From: Luidia sarsii
Lineage: Eukaryota > Echinodermata > Asteroidea > Paxillosida > Luidiidae
Assembly: GCA_949987565.1 (NCBI GenBank)
Contig: OX465109.1
Location: 12,478,509-12,542,508, forward strand
Direction of reading: 5' to 3'
DNA length: 64,000 bases
Shown: piece after piece, positions 10,882-21,970 of the stretch
Position numbering within the stretch: the stretch's first letter is position 1
How the letters are laid out: every line of letters begins with the position of its first letter
The notes under the pieces: model-generated
Told to the model about the DNA's origin: nothing
The model's database searches: none
Seen by the model: only the letters and a program-made list of their open reading frames with translations
Program-made: the position numbers and the translations under genes

Positions 10882-13800
10882 GGCAGGCAGGCAGGCAGGC
10901 AGGCACACACACATACAAACAGGCAGGCACACACACAGATAAACAGACAGGCAGTCAGACTGGTATACACAAAGACAGGCAGGCACACACACAGAGAGAC
11001 AGACAGACAGGCAGGCACACACACAGATAGAGAGACAGGCAGGCAGACTGGTAGACACACAGACAGACAGTCACACTGACAGGGAGTCAGGCACAAAAAA
11101 CAGGCAGGCAGGCAAGCAGGAGGCAGGCAGACAGACAGACAGGCAGGCAGGCAGGCAGGCAGTCTGGCAGGCATACAAACGGACTGACCGAGAGAGCCTT
11201 GATGAGAAACTTACAGTGAGACAAACAGCGACAGCAAATTTCATCATATGAAACAAAGGGATAGAATAGCCCCCTCTGTGATTCATTGAAAGTTAATGTC
11301 AACATCTTACGCAAGCGTCGGTTAAAACTAACGGTAACTGCTCAGGCCATAGGAAGGCTATGGAATACCGAGGTTGAAATCTACAGCACACTATGAAGGC
11401 TTGGACTCGGACTTGGGATTTAATTTCTCTGACCCGTTACACTTCCCCGGGTATGGAAGACCAAGCTCTGTGGGTTCTTACGATTCGACCTCCACCGGCC
11501 CTGTTGGTGACGTAGAGGAAAATGCCGCCATCGTTCTCCTTGTATTGCACGGTGTAGCCGGTGATGTAGTTCCTAGTGTCGCCGAACGGTAACTGCGCTA
11601 TCATGCCGTACAGGTCCACGGGAGCGTCGAGGGCGATCTCTATCCAGTTGGTGGCTATCTCCCCACTAGGGAACCAGGCAGAGTCTGGGAAGGAGGCAAA
11701 TCAGAAGCCATGGGAGTCAGATATGACATGATCTGATAGGGCCTTGCTCACTCCAGGAGACGACCTGAAAGCCAATCATTTCCATAGAGCTGCTGGCGCT
11801 GTTTATAGCGTCTCAGTAATTTCTTTCTGCGTGTTGAGGCTTAGGGACCTTTTTGGCAATCTTCTGGGGCACATTTTGACACCAATTTTGTTGAAATTGA
11901 AGGTGCCGTTCTCTGACAGTAATTTTTTTCAGGGCTATGGTGTAGTTTGACGGATTTTTTTCCATTGACTTACACTACATAAAAGCATAACATCCAAAGT
12001 GCAAAGTATATTTTTTAAGGAATTCTTTTGCATAATTACCTCATTAAAATTGCTCTCTACAATTATTGGTTCGTCGTGTTTTATTATCATTATAAAATTC
12101 ATGCAAATTGGGTGAATTCAATAAAAAGCATAGGAAATTCAAGGGAAAAAATGAAAAACATGAAAAAAGGAATCATGAATAAGACCCATTTTTGTGAGTT
12201 TTGAATGTGCTTTGATTTTGTCTTCACAAGTCCACTTTTCTTGTCAGAAACCTCATCACATTATAATTTATACCATTCTAAAGCTAACATATTGAGCTAC
12301 ATTTCTGTGAAGAATTTCTGCGGCCATTTTTGATCTCTTTGAATTAAGAATGTAAATAATTAATTTAATTAATTATTATAATTAATTTAATTAATTTGAA
12401 TATGATTTTTTTTTCATATTTATGTAAATTTCATCATTTTAGAAAGACAAAATTAGACAAAAGTGAGTATTACTCCCCCGAATGATGCCATTCAAATGAT
12501 CCATTACCATGCCTGTAAACGTGTATTGGTCAATATCGTGGGAACCCCCGTTTTCGACGCTACACGTTTTCGACGCTTAGCCTTCTAACTCACATCGCAC
12601 TATGAAAACAACTCCGTATAACAATCTCAGACCTCGTATCTTACAGTTGGTTTCCTGCTCTTGTCCGTCACCGAAAATGTGGAAATTTAAGGCTTTTCCA
12701 GTAGGCCAAACTCGTGTTATTCAAAAAGTTGCTCTTTTGGGGTCTATTTTCCTAGGTACAAAATTGGCAGTTGCTTCGAAGCTCCAGTTTTCTTTATTGT
12801 TGGTCCCAAAAAAAATATGAGTGTACCTAACAAACCCCAACATCCGTAGAAAAAAATATATCACGCAACTTGAGGCAGTCCGTTCAGGGTAAAAACTATG
12901 GAGCCTCCTATAAGGCGTCTCGCTTATATATTTTCTATATTTTTTTTCTATTATTATTTAAAGACAAAAAGTAACATGGCCAAATAGGCTTTTATAAAAA
13001 ATGAAAAAAAATCAAAGGGCAGCTAGAGAAAGTACCAAGAAGGAGGAAATGTGTCTCTGGAGTGACATTGGGAAAGGTCATAACTGAAGAAGCAGCGAGA
13101 AAGAGGATTGTGGAGTTTTTTTTAACGTCACAAAAGAAGACATCAACCAGACCAAAACGTTTTAAGCATAAATTATGAATGATTTTAGAAAAGTGTTAGA
13201 AGCAGTGTGGAAAAACAAAAACAAAGATGAACACAAAATAACATACAGGGAAGAATTTTACAGTGCCACACAGCATTTTGAGTTATTTTCAGAATTTATT
13301 TTGCGTTTGGCTGCACTGGGACACCTTACTAAACACCACTGACGAAAATAGGTGACGAAGCTTACTGCGCGGTGCGCCGCGGACGTCAACAAAACCGGGT
13401 AATCTTACGGAAGTGACAGGCTTGATCAACCTTCTCTATGATTATTCTAATAGTCTGTGGTGTGGAGAAAGTGACTGAGACCTCTTTTAGTGTGAAACTT
13501 TCGTCCACATTGTTCAGTTTGAAGAAAAGTCCTTATATCGTCGAAAACCGGTTATTGGAGGATACATGTATACATGTACATGCATGGGTAGATAAACAAA
13601 TCATACATCCAGATTGTGTGTCACTTCAAGATCGTCTTTTCTTCGCTCTCCTCGAAGAAATTCAGCATATCTGAAATGTCTTCTTCTCCATATGTTGTTC
13701 TGGAACACCGGCCAATATGTAGTGTCTTTTCAGGCTTCTTGGGCCATTCTGAAGCTGTAGTATGGAGTCTTTTACGCGACAATTTAACCGGAAGTTGCAC

Positions 13801-16800
13801 ACTTTGGGCCGAAACTCACGAACGCTTTTGGATGACAGAAAAAGGATTGGTCTGGCTTCTTTTTCAACCCGTATTTATTTTTATATACGTCCGACATAGG
13901 GCACCATACTATGGTTAGAAAGCTTGTTTATTCACATTTCCAATGTTACCACTTTTGACCAACAGAATCGTCAAAATAACCCGGCTCTTTGAGGGTTAAG
14001 AGCCTCGTTTGCAGAGCGGGTTACATATTAGACATCTCACCGCTGTTGAGTCGAGCCTTCACCACGGTGTCTGTTGTGAAGCGACCAACGTCGAATGTAG
14101 ACAGCTGGTCATCACGGATGGCACCGCTCTCCATACCGAGGGGCTGGCAGCAGGGACAGTCTGCAGGGGGTTGGAAGGGTGCATGGCCAGTAAAACAATT
14201 GACATGATTTCAGACAGTGATTCATGTAGGATTTAGTAACTGGATATCACGATGGTCAAACTTTGAACCTAACAAAAGTCCCTCAACAGCTGTGAACTGA
14301 GAACAACACTGGCAGTTAACGGTTCGTTTCTATCGCAGGGATGCAGTATCAGGTTTTTGTTTCAAGAAACAGCGGTACATTCATGACGCAGACAGATCTT
14401 GGCAGAGAATGGCGTGAAGATGCTAGGCTCACCAATGACTACAAACTGATAGGAGCAGCTGGCTTCGTTGCCATCGGAGTCTCTGACCGTGCAGGTGACG
14501 TCTGTGACAGGCACAGGTGGAAACAGATCTCCGTCTGCGATGACATTCTCCTCAGAGTCCTTACACAAGATACTGACGAGACACAGAGAGATAGACAGAC
14601 AGAGAGGGGTGGAGATAGAGGAGACAGGGGAAAGTGGTGGGGAAAGAGGGGTGGAAGAGACAGGGAGAGGGAGAGGAGGAGGGAGAGGGAGACAGAGGGG
14701 GAGAAGGAGAGGAAGGGAGGGGTAGAGGGAGAATAAAACGGAGAGGGAGAGGGAGAGGGAGGGGAGCGAGAGGGGTAGGGAGTGATAGAGAGGTAGAGGA
14801 AGGGAAGGGGGGGGAGAGAGGCATTTAAGGGGATGGGAGTTGTAGGGGAGGGAAAGAGGGAGGGGGATGGGTGTGAGACGAGGTGGTTGTGAGGGGACGG
14901 CAGGGTAGCGGTAGGGGCGTGGATGGGGAGAAAGAGGGGGTGTGACGAAAGGGGGTCAGGGTACGGCAGGGGAGAGGTATAGGGAAGGGGAAGGAGAGGG
15001 GAGGGAGAGTTAAAAGGAGAGTAAGAGTTAGGGGAAAAGAAGGGGAGGGGAGGGGAACGGTAGAGGAGGGGATGGCAGGAGGGAGGGGGTGTGAGGGGAA
15101 GTGAGAATGGAAGGGAGGGGGAGGGAAAGTGAGAGACTTCATTTACTCAAACAATATTTTAATGAATTAAGTAACGAATACTTCTAGAAATTAAAGTTAG
15201 ACAACGGGGAAAGAAAAACGTTCAATTCAAGGTTTACGGTGACAATGCTAACCGGTGAAAAGTTCAACATTATCCGCATTATACACGAGACAATGTAGAG
15301 TAGATTACTATTTTCAAAGGTAAGGATCAATTCTGGTTTGTTTTCCCAAATCGAGATTTCTTCTCGTGTACTGTTTTAACTGAAACCAATGAATCGGGGT
15401 TACATAGTTCGTTAAAGAGCTGTTCTAATATATCCTACTTGTTAAGAATTCCGTCTTCTGGGTCAATGACCTGCGGTCTGTAGTACCACCTGACAGCGGC
15501 CTCGGTCATGTTGCCGTAGATGAACCCGCCGTAGTCATCGGGGCAGGTCAAGTCCGGCGGTTCGCCCACGGGAGGCCGGGGAGTCGGAGGGTCAGTGGCT
15601 GGAGAAGGGTATAGGGACAGTGCCAAGGAGCATTCGATAGCGTTCGATTATAGAGTTTAACACGTTGAATCTGGTTACCCGTTCCCTACCCATCTCACGC
15701 AACAAGGAGTAACAACGTAACATCGACCCGTGCTTGACCCAGTAAAGCTAATCGAACGCAAGGGAAGATATTTAATCTCCCTAGATTCCGGGTGAACCTG
15801 AATGTTGTGTGTATATGTATCTACCATTAATCCTGAATATATATTGCATTCCGCCTTTAATACAGCCTTTTAGTGGGTCTTTTCTATACGGGATATAAAA
15901 GGATGGTACACGATCTGCAAAGCGTAATTTAAACTTATATTGAGCAATTACTTACTCGTCGAGAAATTTATAATGATATCAGAAATTCCATGAAATTCTA
16001 GCGCTCGGGATTCTGCCGATTTCGAGAAAAGGGGAAATTTGTTGAATTTCCAACTATCCCTCCAAGGAGCGGTTGTTGGAACAAAAGTTTCTTAAACAAA
16101 TACCGCCCTCTATGTCTGAAAAAAAAGTTAGTTTACATTTAATTTTTTTTCACGGTTTGTTTCATGACATGGTAGACGGATTGAGCCGAAATTTGTTATT
16201 TTTTTGATAACGTCGAGTTTGACAACGTATGGCATTGATTCCTTGATCTTCGCAAATGGTACGTACCATACCTTTAAGTAACATGTGACAACGATCACTA
16301 AAAGGTATGGCTGTTTGGCAACCAAGGCTTAGGTCGTGGCTTCATGACTATTGTTTATTTAAATTATGTAACGCGTTTAAAAGTACGGGCTCTGTCACCA
16401 TAGTCTGCTAGAGAACAATGACCTTTCATCGTGCAATTATACGGGGCCCAAGCTGCGGCATAAATGCCATTGGTATGAGGGAAATTGTACGACCATCACA
16501 ATGCGACGCGATTGACGGGGTTCAACGCAACTGTTCGTATTCGTTTTTACGTTGGATCAACTTTCTGATCTAAAAATGGAGATGTTACCGTCGGGTGGGA
16601 GACAACTTCAAGATGCCTGGGATTGTTTTTGTATTACTGTTACCAACTAGACCTCCAAAACACATGACCACTTACAAGAAAGCACACTGATGATTGTGAC
16701 GGAAGCAATCGAGCGCACTAATGGACAGGAAACGTTCCCGGCATTGGAAAATACCGCCCTCCAACGCCCAGTCTCGGGACTATTGTCTCGTCGTACAAGG

Positions 16801-19398
16801 CTGTCTGGAGATGATGGGGAAATATCGACCAGCGACTGGTCTTGAACACGGGTCTCGAAAACGGGGCTGTGCCCGCACTTGGCCAATATCCTAGACAAAA
16901 GTCCTGAGAGTCTATGTGCTCAGTCAACCACACCGGCCGTTAACCAACATTTGGCAGACGATAGGTATTGCACACGGTGCATTGGAGTACCTTTTGAGTA
17001 ACGTTTTACTTGCACGTGCAAGTAAGAAGTTGCACAGGTGACCATGTGGCCATTAGGCGATACACAGAGTGTGCCCTGCTGTCAACCACCACAGTGCTAT
17101 GGTTACAGTTGGCGAGCGGGTCTCTGGTGGCTCCCCTAGGAGTGCTGACGTCACGGCGGACGGTTTCGAGATTAACGTACAATGAACAATGGCGGGCAAC
17201 GAGCCGAATTCAACGTGAGCACCGTGTACGCAGATTGATCGATGTCATCTTCATGAAACTAATAGTAAGGTTCACGGAATGGCGAGCATGCATACAAATT
17301 GAATGCCGAACACTAGTATTGGGGAGATTGCAAAATAATGCTTTACTTCATTGTGTACGGGATGCATTTGATGGTCATAAAGAAGAGTTGGTAAGGTCCC
17401 AAGTCTACCGATTTTTTTCAAAACAAACAAAGAGAAAAACTGGTTTGCAACATTTAAAACTTTGAGCTCAAACCCGAGACCTCTGGCTTAGTATCAGCGT
17501 TCATACCACCTGTGGCACCCTGCACAAACAGTATACTCGTCTGTGCCGGGGTGGGGGCGCCAGTCAGAAGTATTTCAACCATTAACTGCTGTATATCTCT
17601 AGGGATCAGGTCCCTTTTTTCATTCTGAAAAATCATGTCAATTTTCCATGGTTTTGTTCTTCAAAATTGAGATATTTTGGAAAGATAATAATATAAGTTG
17701 GGTGTTCTAACACATACCCAGTTCACATAAACTTCAACGTGATGCCCACTGATTCGCAGGCGGAGATACTATTCACGCATTCCTGAGGCCGTCGAAACGC
17801 ACCTCTCAGCACCGAAATGATTGACATATTGTAAATGTGCACTTCGGTGACAGTGAAGTATACCCCCAGACACATGTGGCATAGGTTGTAGTGTCAGCCT
17901 CGGTCTGGGGCATTGCGATTTTGGTCGAAGTCTCGCACTTTCTCGGCCAAAAACAATACTTTGAGATAAGACAAAGACTAGAGATTTAACCCATGCATGG
18001 GCCTACAGACATCCCTAAAGTAATTGATCTTTTAAGTGTTCTACTATCCTATTTCGCACGGCATATTCAAATGAATCATTCGCATGCATAATTTATATGT
18101 AACTTGCAGACGATTTCAAGAAAATTATTGCGTAAGTTACGCAACGTACACATTTTGCCTTTGTCTTGCGCCACAATGGCTCTTTGTGCACTATTTAGAA
18201 ATGGCAACAGAATGTTGCAAAAGTTACTCAAGAAAATGTTGCGTACGCAACATTTGAAGTTTCGTGAAATCGGCAGCAGGTATTGATCCAATCAGTTTTC
18301 TACTATCCAATTTCGCACGACATATTCAAAATGTTGTCGAAGCCATTATTGCAAAATCGGTGGAAGCATCTATCAATTTCACGTGACCTAAGATGGCATA
18401 AGGTTGGATCAACTCCAAAAGTCCGTATCGAGTAAACGTCGTCGAAAGTCAAAGAATAGTCAAAATTGATGTGCAAATCAATTTCCTTCTTTTACAATTT
18501 CGGAAAGCTCATGTAAACGAGAATCATTATTTTGTCCGAAGACATTTTTACTCCCGTGTGCATGACCTCAAAATTTAGAATCGTTTATCTCCAAAAGTGT
18601 TTTCCGTGATAGCGCGTGGGCACGTCGTATTTCTCGCGTCGTTAACTTTTGGTTTTCGGCAACGTATTCAAATATATTTTGACATCATTGGAAAGCTAAT
18701 GAAGAACTCTTTGCAGTGCTGGGAAAACCTCGGAAACGTAAATTTGGAGGAGAATCCTCATTGTGCAGTACCTGGTTACATTATAGATTCTGCATGCGTA
18801 TGATTCCTTGGACCCTAGAGGGCTTTACGGTCTGGTGCCGCTGGGCAGGCACGTCACCCGGGCGGAGGGGCAACCAGACTCTTTTGCAGTTTTCGGAAAA
18901 GTTCTGCTAAGTCCAGCGCGTTCCTAATGGTTCGAAAAGTAAAGGCTCTTCTACAGAGCTCAGAAGAAGTGTGTGGAAAGTGTTTTGAGAATATAGCCGT
19001 CGGCATTGGCTCTGAAAAGCAGGAATCAGGCTTTTATCAGTCAAAATGAAAAGACCAAGTCTACGCTATAATATGTTACAGTGGGTCATTGGTAAATAAT
19101 GGAGGCAATAGGAAATTTTGAATGGAAATGTGATTTGTGTAGAACTTCACGATTAAGCCGGTTCAGGAAACAAAGATTGGGGAAATGGTTACTCACCGAC
19201 CAAATTCGGTCTCTCCTTCCGGCACTTTCCGCTCATGATCTCCATGGACTTGTCCCTGAAGGCGATGACGTCAGTGCCCCACTCGGACATGCGCAGGACG
19301 GAGCAGGACTCGCCTAGGACGGGAGAGACGGTCAGGCCGAGACTGGCCAGGCACAGCGACCAGAGGAGCGCCGGGCCCAGCCGGGGAGGAGACGGCAT
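6152..19398 (-). CDS. Gene D: secreted signal-HYR-F5/8C-HYR-F5/8C protein, 12 exons
   Basis: Inferred exons, right to left: 19197-19398, 16676-16804, 15439-15598, 14433-14572, 14041-14160, 11482-11684, 10537-10708, 8995-9154, 8391-8530, 8000-8119, 7264-7466, 6152-6310. All junctions are GT/AG and in phase, giving 635 residues and a TAG stop. Residues 1-29 are a signal peptide, about 30-110 an unassigned N-terminal region, 111-210 HYR, 211-375 F5/8C, 376-475 HYR and 476-635 F5/8C. HYR repeats are Ig-like adhesion modules. F5/8C domains bind membranes or glycans through exposed loops. I infer a secreted adhesion or recognition protein, but the ligand is unknown. There is no transmembrane segment after the signal peptide. 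An alternative is splicing onward into the HCN-like exons, but the stop argues against it. Confidence 0.7.
6390..6960. repeat. (CAGA/CAGG)n array in the gene D last intron
   Basis: Tetramers CAGA, CAGG and CACA are mixed over about 570 bp, inside the intron between the second and third F5/8C exons. Cys-rich (SVCLPACLS) and Arg/Gln-rich (RQTDRQ) frames across it are artefacts of the array. Confidence 0.95.
8391..9154 (-). CDS. Gene D, second HYR module (2 exons)
   Basis: Exon HYR-a is 8995-9154 ([20 protein letters not shown], an NMT glycosylation sequon, [12 protein letters not shown]). Exon HYR-b is 8391-8530 ([40 protein letters not shown]). The pattern C.....F..G.T.VTC.A.D..GN.A.CSF.V is the HYR signature. 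The junction is phase 2, and both outer ends are phase 1. Confidence 0.8.
8541..8854. repeat. (GGGAGA)n array next to the HYR-b acceptor, gene D module 2
   Basis: Nearly pure AGGGAG units run from about 8635 to 8853, with a less regular GAGAGA part to the left. On the transcribed minus strand it is (TCTCCC)n and starts about 10 nt upstream of the HYR-b exon. Confidence 0.95.
9155..10536. other. Gene D intron between modules 1 and 2
   Basis: This 1.4-kb intron has no repeats of the main families and no recognised exon. It is matched closely by gene B 44770-46152, apart from small differences such as a CATGAGGTTTTGATATTTC segment present near 45811 and absent here. Confidence 0.6.
10537..14160 (-). 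CDS. Gene D, first F5/8C module (3 exons, internal)
   Basis: Exons are 14041-14160, 11482-11684 and 10537-10708. The core motifs are the same as in module 2, with [20 protein letters not shown] in the middle exon and [13 protein letters not shown] at the end. The last exon is open through to a CAGG|GTGGGT donor in phase 1, as needed to join the next HYR. The intron between the first two exons is 2.36 kb, versus 0.53 kb in module 2, because of an insertion. Confidence 0.78.
10794..11190. repeat. (CAGA/CAGG)n array, gene D module 1
   Basis: This is the same repeat class and intron position as 6390-6960, about 400 bp long. It closely resembles 46406-46830 in gene B module 1. Confidence 0.95.
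13005..13178 (+). pseudogene. Coding-looking fragment in the intron insertion, gene D
   Basis: A 57-codon open frame without an ATG ends at a TGA. It reads [20 protein letters not shown], then [15 protein letters not shown] and a Lys/Arg-rich tail. Basic, Lys-rich C-termini of this style occur in some pogo/Tigger-like transposases, but I see no catalytic motif. The match is only suggestive. Confidence 0.3.
13621..13815 (-). pseudogene. Coding-looking fragment of unknown type, gene D intron
   Basis: The frame is open for 64 codons to a TGA and includes [20 protein letters not shown] and [20 protein letters not shown]. The composition looks like a real protein end. No family was recognised. 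It is conserved at 49262-49456 with few changes. Confidence 0.3.
14433..15598 (-). CDS. Gene D, first HYR module (2 exons)
   Basis: HYR-a is 15439-15598 ([33 protein letters not shown], donor GTAGGA). HYR-b is 14433-14572 ([40 protein letters not shown]). The acceptor of HYR-a follows a CTTCTCCAG tract. It differs from the second HYR in PVPVTDV versus PGPITDV and SCSY versus SCSF. Confidence 0.8.
14584..15135. repeat. G/A-rich array (GGGAGA class) next to the HYR-b acceptor, gene D module 1
   Basis: About 550 bp of GGGAGAGGGAG and GGGGAAGGGGAG variants, less regular than in module 2. It starts 12 nt from the HYR-b exon. Confidence 0.9.
15599..16675. other. Gene D intron 2, no further feature seen
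   Basis: This intron lies between exon 2 and HYR-a. It is intron-like AT-rich sequence shared with genes B and C. No exon with consistent phase was recognised. Confidence 0.5.
16676..16804 (-). CDS. Gene D exon 2 (N-terminal region, unknown type)
   Basis: This 129-bp exon is phase 1 at both ends. The acceptor is CCCCATCATCTCCAG and the donor is GTAAGT. It encodes [20 protein letters not shown] and [20 protein letters not shown], with one cysteine and one NVS sequon. It is inferred from splice signals, phase agreement with exon 1 and HYR-a, and identical protein in genes B and C. No domain was recognised. It may be mis-modelled, since exon 1 joined directly to HYR-a would also keep frame. Confidence 0.5.
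17464..17612 (-). mobile_element. tRNA-like SINE copy, gene D intron 1
   Basis: Read on minus, it runs CCTAGAGATATACAGCAGTT...GGCGCCCCCACCCCGGCACAG and then a tRNA-like B-box (GGTCTCGGGTTTGAGCTC). About 20 bp around the A-box found in the gene B and C copies are deleted here. Confidence 0.55.
17873..18830. other. Extra segment of about 960 bp in gene D intron 1
   Basis: Genes B and C lack this sequence; their flanks join near CACTTAGGTGACACTTTGGATGG. It contains a 35-bp imperfect direct repeat (18038 and 18296), palindromes such as GTTGCGTACGCAAC near 18239, and a diverged R1 copy (18383-18669). No gene was seen. Confidence 0.55.
18383..18669. repeat. Diverged copy of dispersed repeat R1
   Basis: It shares GTGACCTAAGATGGC, CTCCAAAAG, GAGTAAAC, CCGAAGACATTT, CATGACCTCAAA and CGTTTATCTC blocks in order with 5679-6022, with clear divergence between the blocks. 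Confidence 0.55.
19197..19398 (-). CDS. Gene D exon 1 (signal peptide)
   Basis: The ATG at 19396-19398 sits in a good context (CACCATGCC). The signal peptide is [20 protein letters not shown] with likely cleavage after Gly29. The mature start is [14 protein letters not shown], followed by [16 protein letters not shown]. It ends in phase 1 at a G|GTGAGT donor. Confidence 0.8.
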
Positions 19399-19472
19399 GG
19401 TGCGCGCTGAGAGTCACGCCTGAGCTCACGGGAACTTAATCACAGTTCAACTCCAGGCAGACCGACACTCCG

Positions 19473-19493
19473 TATATATACAGTGACGTATCA
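19473..19493 (-). promoter_or_regulatory. Core promoter of gene D: TATA box and CRE-like site
   Basis: TATATATA (19473-19480) lies 75 bp 5' of the ATG, so initiation is expected about 45 bp before the ATG. A TGACGTATCA (CRE/AP-1-like) element is directly upstream (19484-19493). Both are identical in all copies. Confidence 0.65.
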
Positions 19494-19499
19494 TACAAT

Positions 19500-19860
19500 T
19501 GCCAAGCGCCCGCCAGTTTTTATATGTACCACGGCTTACACCGTGACGCGCTCGTTGGCCAATCACTGACGATGCTTACATGGGGTCACGTGTGGTCCTA
19601 TGAATATGCATGCGAGTCGCACGCTTGCGATATAAAACAAATCTCCTTGATGGAGGTCCTTGCCATGAAGAGTCTACCGCCAAAAGGGGCGGGAGTTGAA
19701 GACAGCCCTCCCATTGACCTACTCTATTCAATCGATTGCGTGGAAACCCAGACTCGAGGTCTTTCGAGGGGCCTTCGTCCGCGTTTCTACAGCGCAGCGA
19801 GCCAGTACTAATTGATCAGTCCATTAGCACACCCACTCTGTTCTCTCATTTTCATACAAA
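19500..19860 (-). promoter_or_regulatory. Conserved upstream promoter region of gene D
   Basis: It carries a second TATA-like motif, a CCAAT motif (19558), CACGTG (near 19588), an inverted repeat GCATGCG...CGC(A/T)TGC (near 19608; this copy has one mismatch) and a GC box (CCAAAAGGGGCGGG). The antisense reading frame across it is poorly conserved in coding terms, and I do not call it a gene. Confidence 0.5.
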
Positions 19861-20090
19861 AGATTCTTTTGCACAGGAAAGTTGTGTATTGGTCGGTCGG
19901 CTGGCATTCTATTCCTTCGTGTGCATGTGGCTATAACCTTTTTATGCACGGCCTGCATTGCCTTGCTTTTCTCAGCGCTGCTATATCTTGTCTTGTCCTG
20001 CCTTTCTCTGTCTCACCTTGCCTTGTATTTCACGCGTGGATAGCTGTGAAAAATGTGCGCACCGTTCCCATCCTTTACCAGTATTGGATT

Positions 20091-20454
20091 GCCCTGCCCT
20101 GCCCCGCCCTGCCCTGCCGCGCCCTGCCCTGCCCTGCCCAGCCCTGCCCTGCCCTTCCCTTCCCTGGTCTAAACTGCCCAGCATTGCACTGGCCTGCTCT
20201 GCCCTGCCTTCCCCTACCCTGCTCTGCCCTGTCTCGCCCTGCCGTGCTCTAAACTCCCATGCTCTACCCTGCCCTTCCCTGCCCTGCCCTGCCCTTCCCT
20301 TCCCTGGTCTAAACTGCCCAGCATTGCGCTGGCATGCTCTGCCTTGCCTTTCCCCACCCTGCCCTGCCCTCTCTCGCCCTGCCGTGCTCTAAACTTCCAT
20401 GCTCTATCCTGCCCTTCCCTGCCCTGCCTTGCCCTGCCCTTCCCTTTCCTTCCC
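20091..20454. repeat. (CCCTG)n array, promoter-D copy
   Basis: This is the most degenerate of the four arrays. A higher-order unit of about 140 bp (CCCTGGTCTAAACTGCCCAG and following) is repeated twice, near 20162 and 20302. Confidence 0.9.
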
Positions 20455-21201
20455 AGTCTCATATCACACTCGTCATCTGATCGCATCCAGTTGCATATTT
20501 TATTTCGTCGTGTACTACACATTTTCAGACAGTATTTCATATGATTTTGTGACCAAAGCAAAAATCAGAAATGTCAAAGTTGCAGTCTCCTACATTGATA
20601 GACATGATCTAACCCCGAACTTACTTTAAACACCAAATTAAAAATTCCTGATGTACATGTGCATGTACTAGTTTCGGTTTGACAGTCCTTCAGAATGGTT
20701 AAAATGGATACATATTGGAGTGAGAGAAATGAAGGGAGCATGGAATGCAGTAATAGATCTGTGCTTGTCAATTGTACATACAAATTGTGATTGTTTCTCC
20801 AAAAAAAGAATTGCATTGGAACTGATGATCATTGTGTCATTTGAATGAGTCTCTTTTTGAATGAGTCTCTTTTCGTTTCCTTTTCAATACCAAGTCTTAT
20901 ACGAAAAAAGAGTCTCCTTGGTAACTACTTACGCCAAACTTTGTTATCAGCAGTTATCGTGGTAACCATTAACCCTTACCACAGCAATTTTAATAGCAGT
21001 TAATTTCCCTTGATCGGTGATGATAAAGATGTCGCAATTTCATAAAAATAATAGTATTCTTGAATTCTCGGCAAATAAATTAAAATGAGTGAACTGGCTT
21101 TAACGTGATTAAGCTGGAAGATATTCAAACTCGTCTGCTCTGATGTTTGTTGATAATGGGTTTGTGTCTAGAGCCCATTTTGTCTGTGAAAGATGTTTGC
21201 G
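20455..21201. other. Intergenic flank, no gene seen
   Basis: Equivalent to 1020-1891. The longest minus frame, across 20574-20816, is not conserved as a protein between units. Confidence 0.5.
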
Positions 21202-21220
21202 TTTATTTCAAGGATGAATT

Positions 21221-21364
21221 CTAGTGGTCTGGTGATTCATCGGCGGAGAGATACTCGTCTTTGCACTTGGCAATCTTACGCAGTCGCTGCTGTGCAACGT
21301 CCGCCATTGTCTCACGCATGTCGGGATACTCCTTCAACACTGCGGAGAAATAATGTCCGTCCAC
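21221..21364 (-). pseudogene. HCN channel-like terminal exon, unit C
   Basis: The exon is intact with the same 144-bp layout as 1911-2054, followed by AATAAA at 21202-21207. The acceptor is ACTAG. The CTTTGCACTTGGCAATC variant on plus replaces the CGG codon seen in the other units. Confidence 0.6.
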
Positions 21365-21770
21365 CTAGTATCAAATAATCCCTTCACATGCTGGACCTTC
21401 AAATAAAATTATGACATATCTGGGCACTTTGTATTTCATTATTCCTATGGCTGCTATAGTAAATATCTTAATCAAAAGTCTACAACGTCATCTAGTAGCA
21501 TACAAAGCCGCCTTAAATCTCTCATAGCCCATAGAGAGTAATTTGAAGCTGGGCCAATGATTCCGGAGAGGATGATGGATGTGTAGTCTATGGCTACGGC
21601 TTAAAGTTACGCACGAGTCTATGGAAATCGCAAACTGGCTGGTCAAGGCTTGATAATACACACAAGTCTACGGAAGGCGCTTAATGGCGGCTTCAGCTAA
21701 TACCCGTAGACTCATGTGGTATTTGGCTATGTCTTTAAAGTACACGAGAATCTTTAGAAGTCTCTATCCA

Positions 21771-21970
21771 CCACTCTCCCTCTCTCTCCAAGGCTGTCCC
21801 TCCCTCCTACTCCCTCTCTTTTCAATTTTCTTCCTCCCCTCCCCTATCGCCACCTCTCTCTGCCCACCTCTCTCTCCCCTCCCATTTCTCTCAACCTCTC
21901 CCCTCTAATTCTCTATTCCACTTCTTTGCCTCTGTCTCTCCACCTCTCTCCCTGCATCCCTCCTCTCACT
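21771..21970. repeat. CTCCC-rich tract, unit C
   Basis: Pyrimidine-rich low-complexity sequence, the counterpart of 2451-2660. Confidence 0.8.

Larger units (their letters stand above)
12190..13965. other. Intron insertion of about 1.8 kb, gene D module 1
   Basis: This segment is present here and in gene B module 1 (47830-49605) but absent from the equivalent introns of gene C and gene A, where the flanks are joined by a shorter unrelated sequence. It contains a 17-bp AT-rich direct repeat (12357-12398) and two coding-looking frames on opposite strands. It is probably an old mobile element or captured sequence. No terminal repeats were recognised. Confidence 0.5.
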
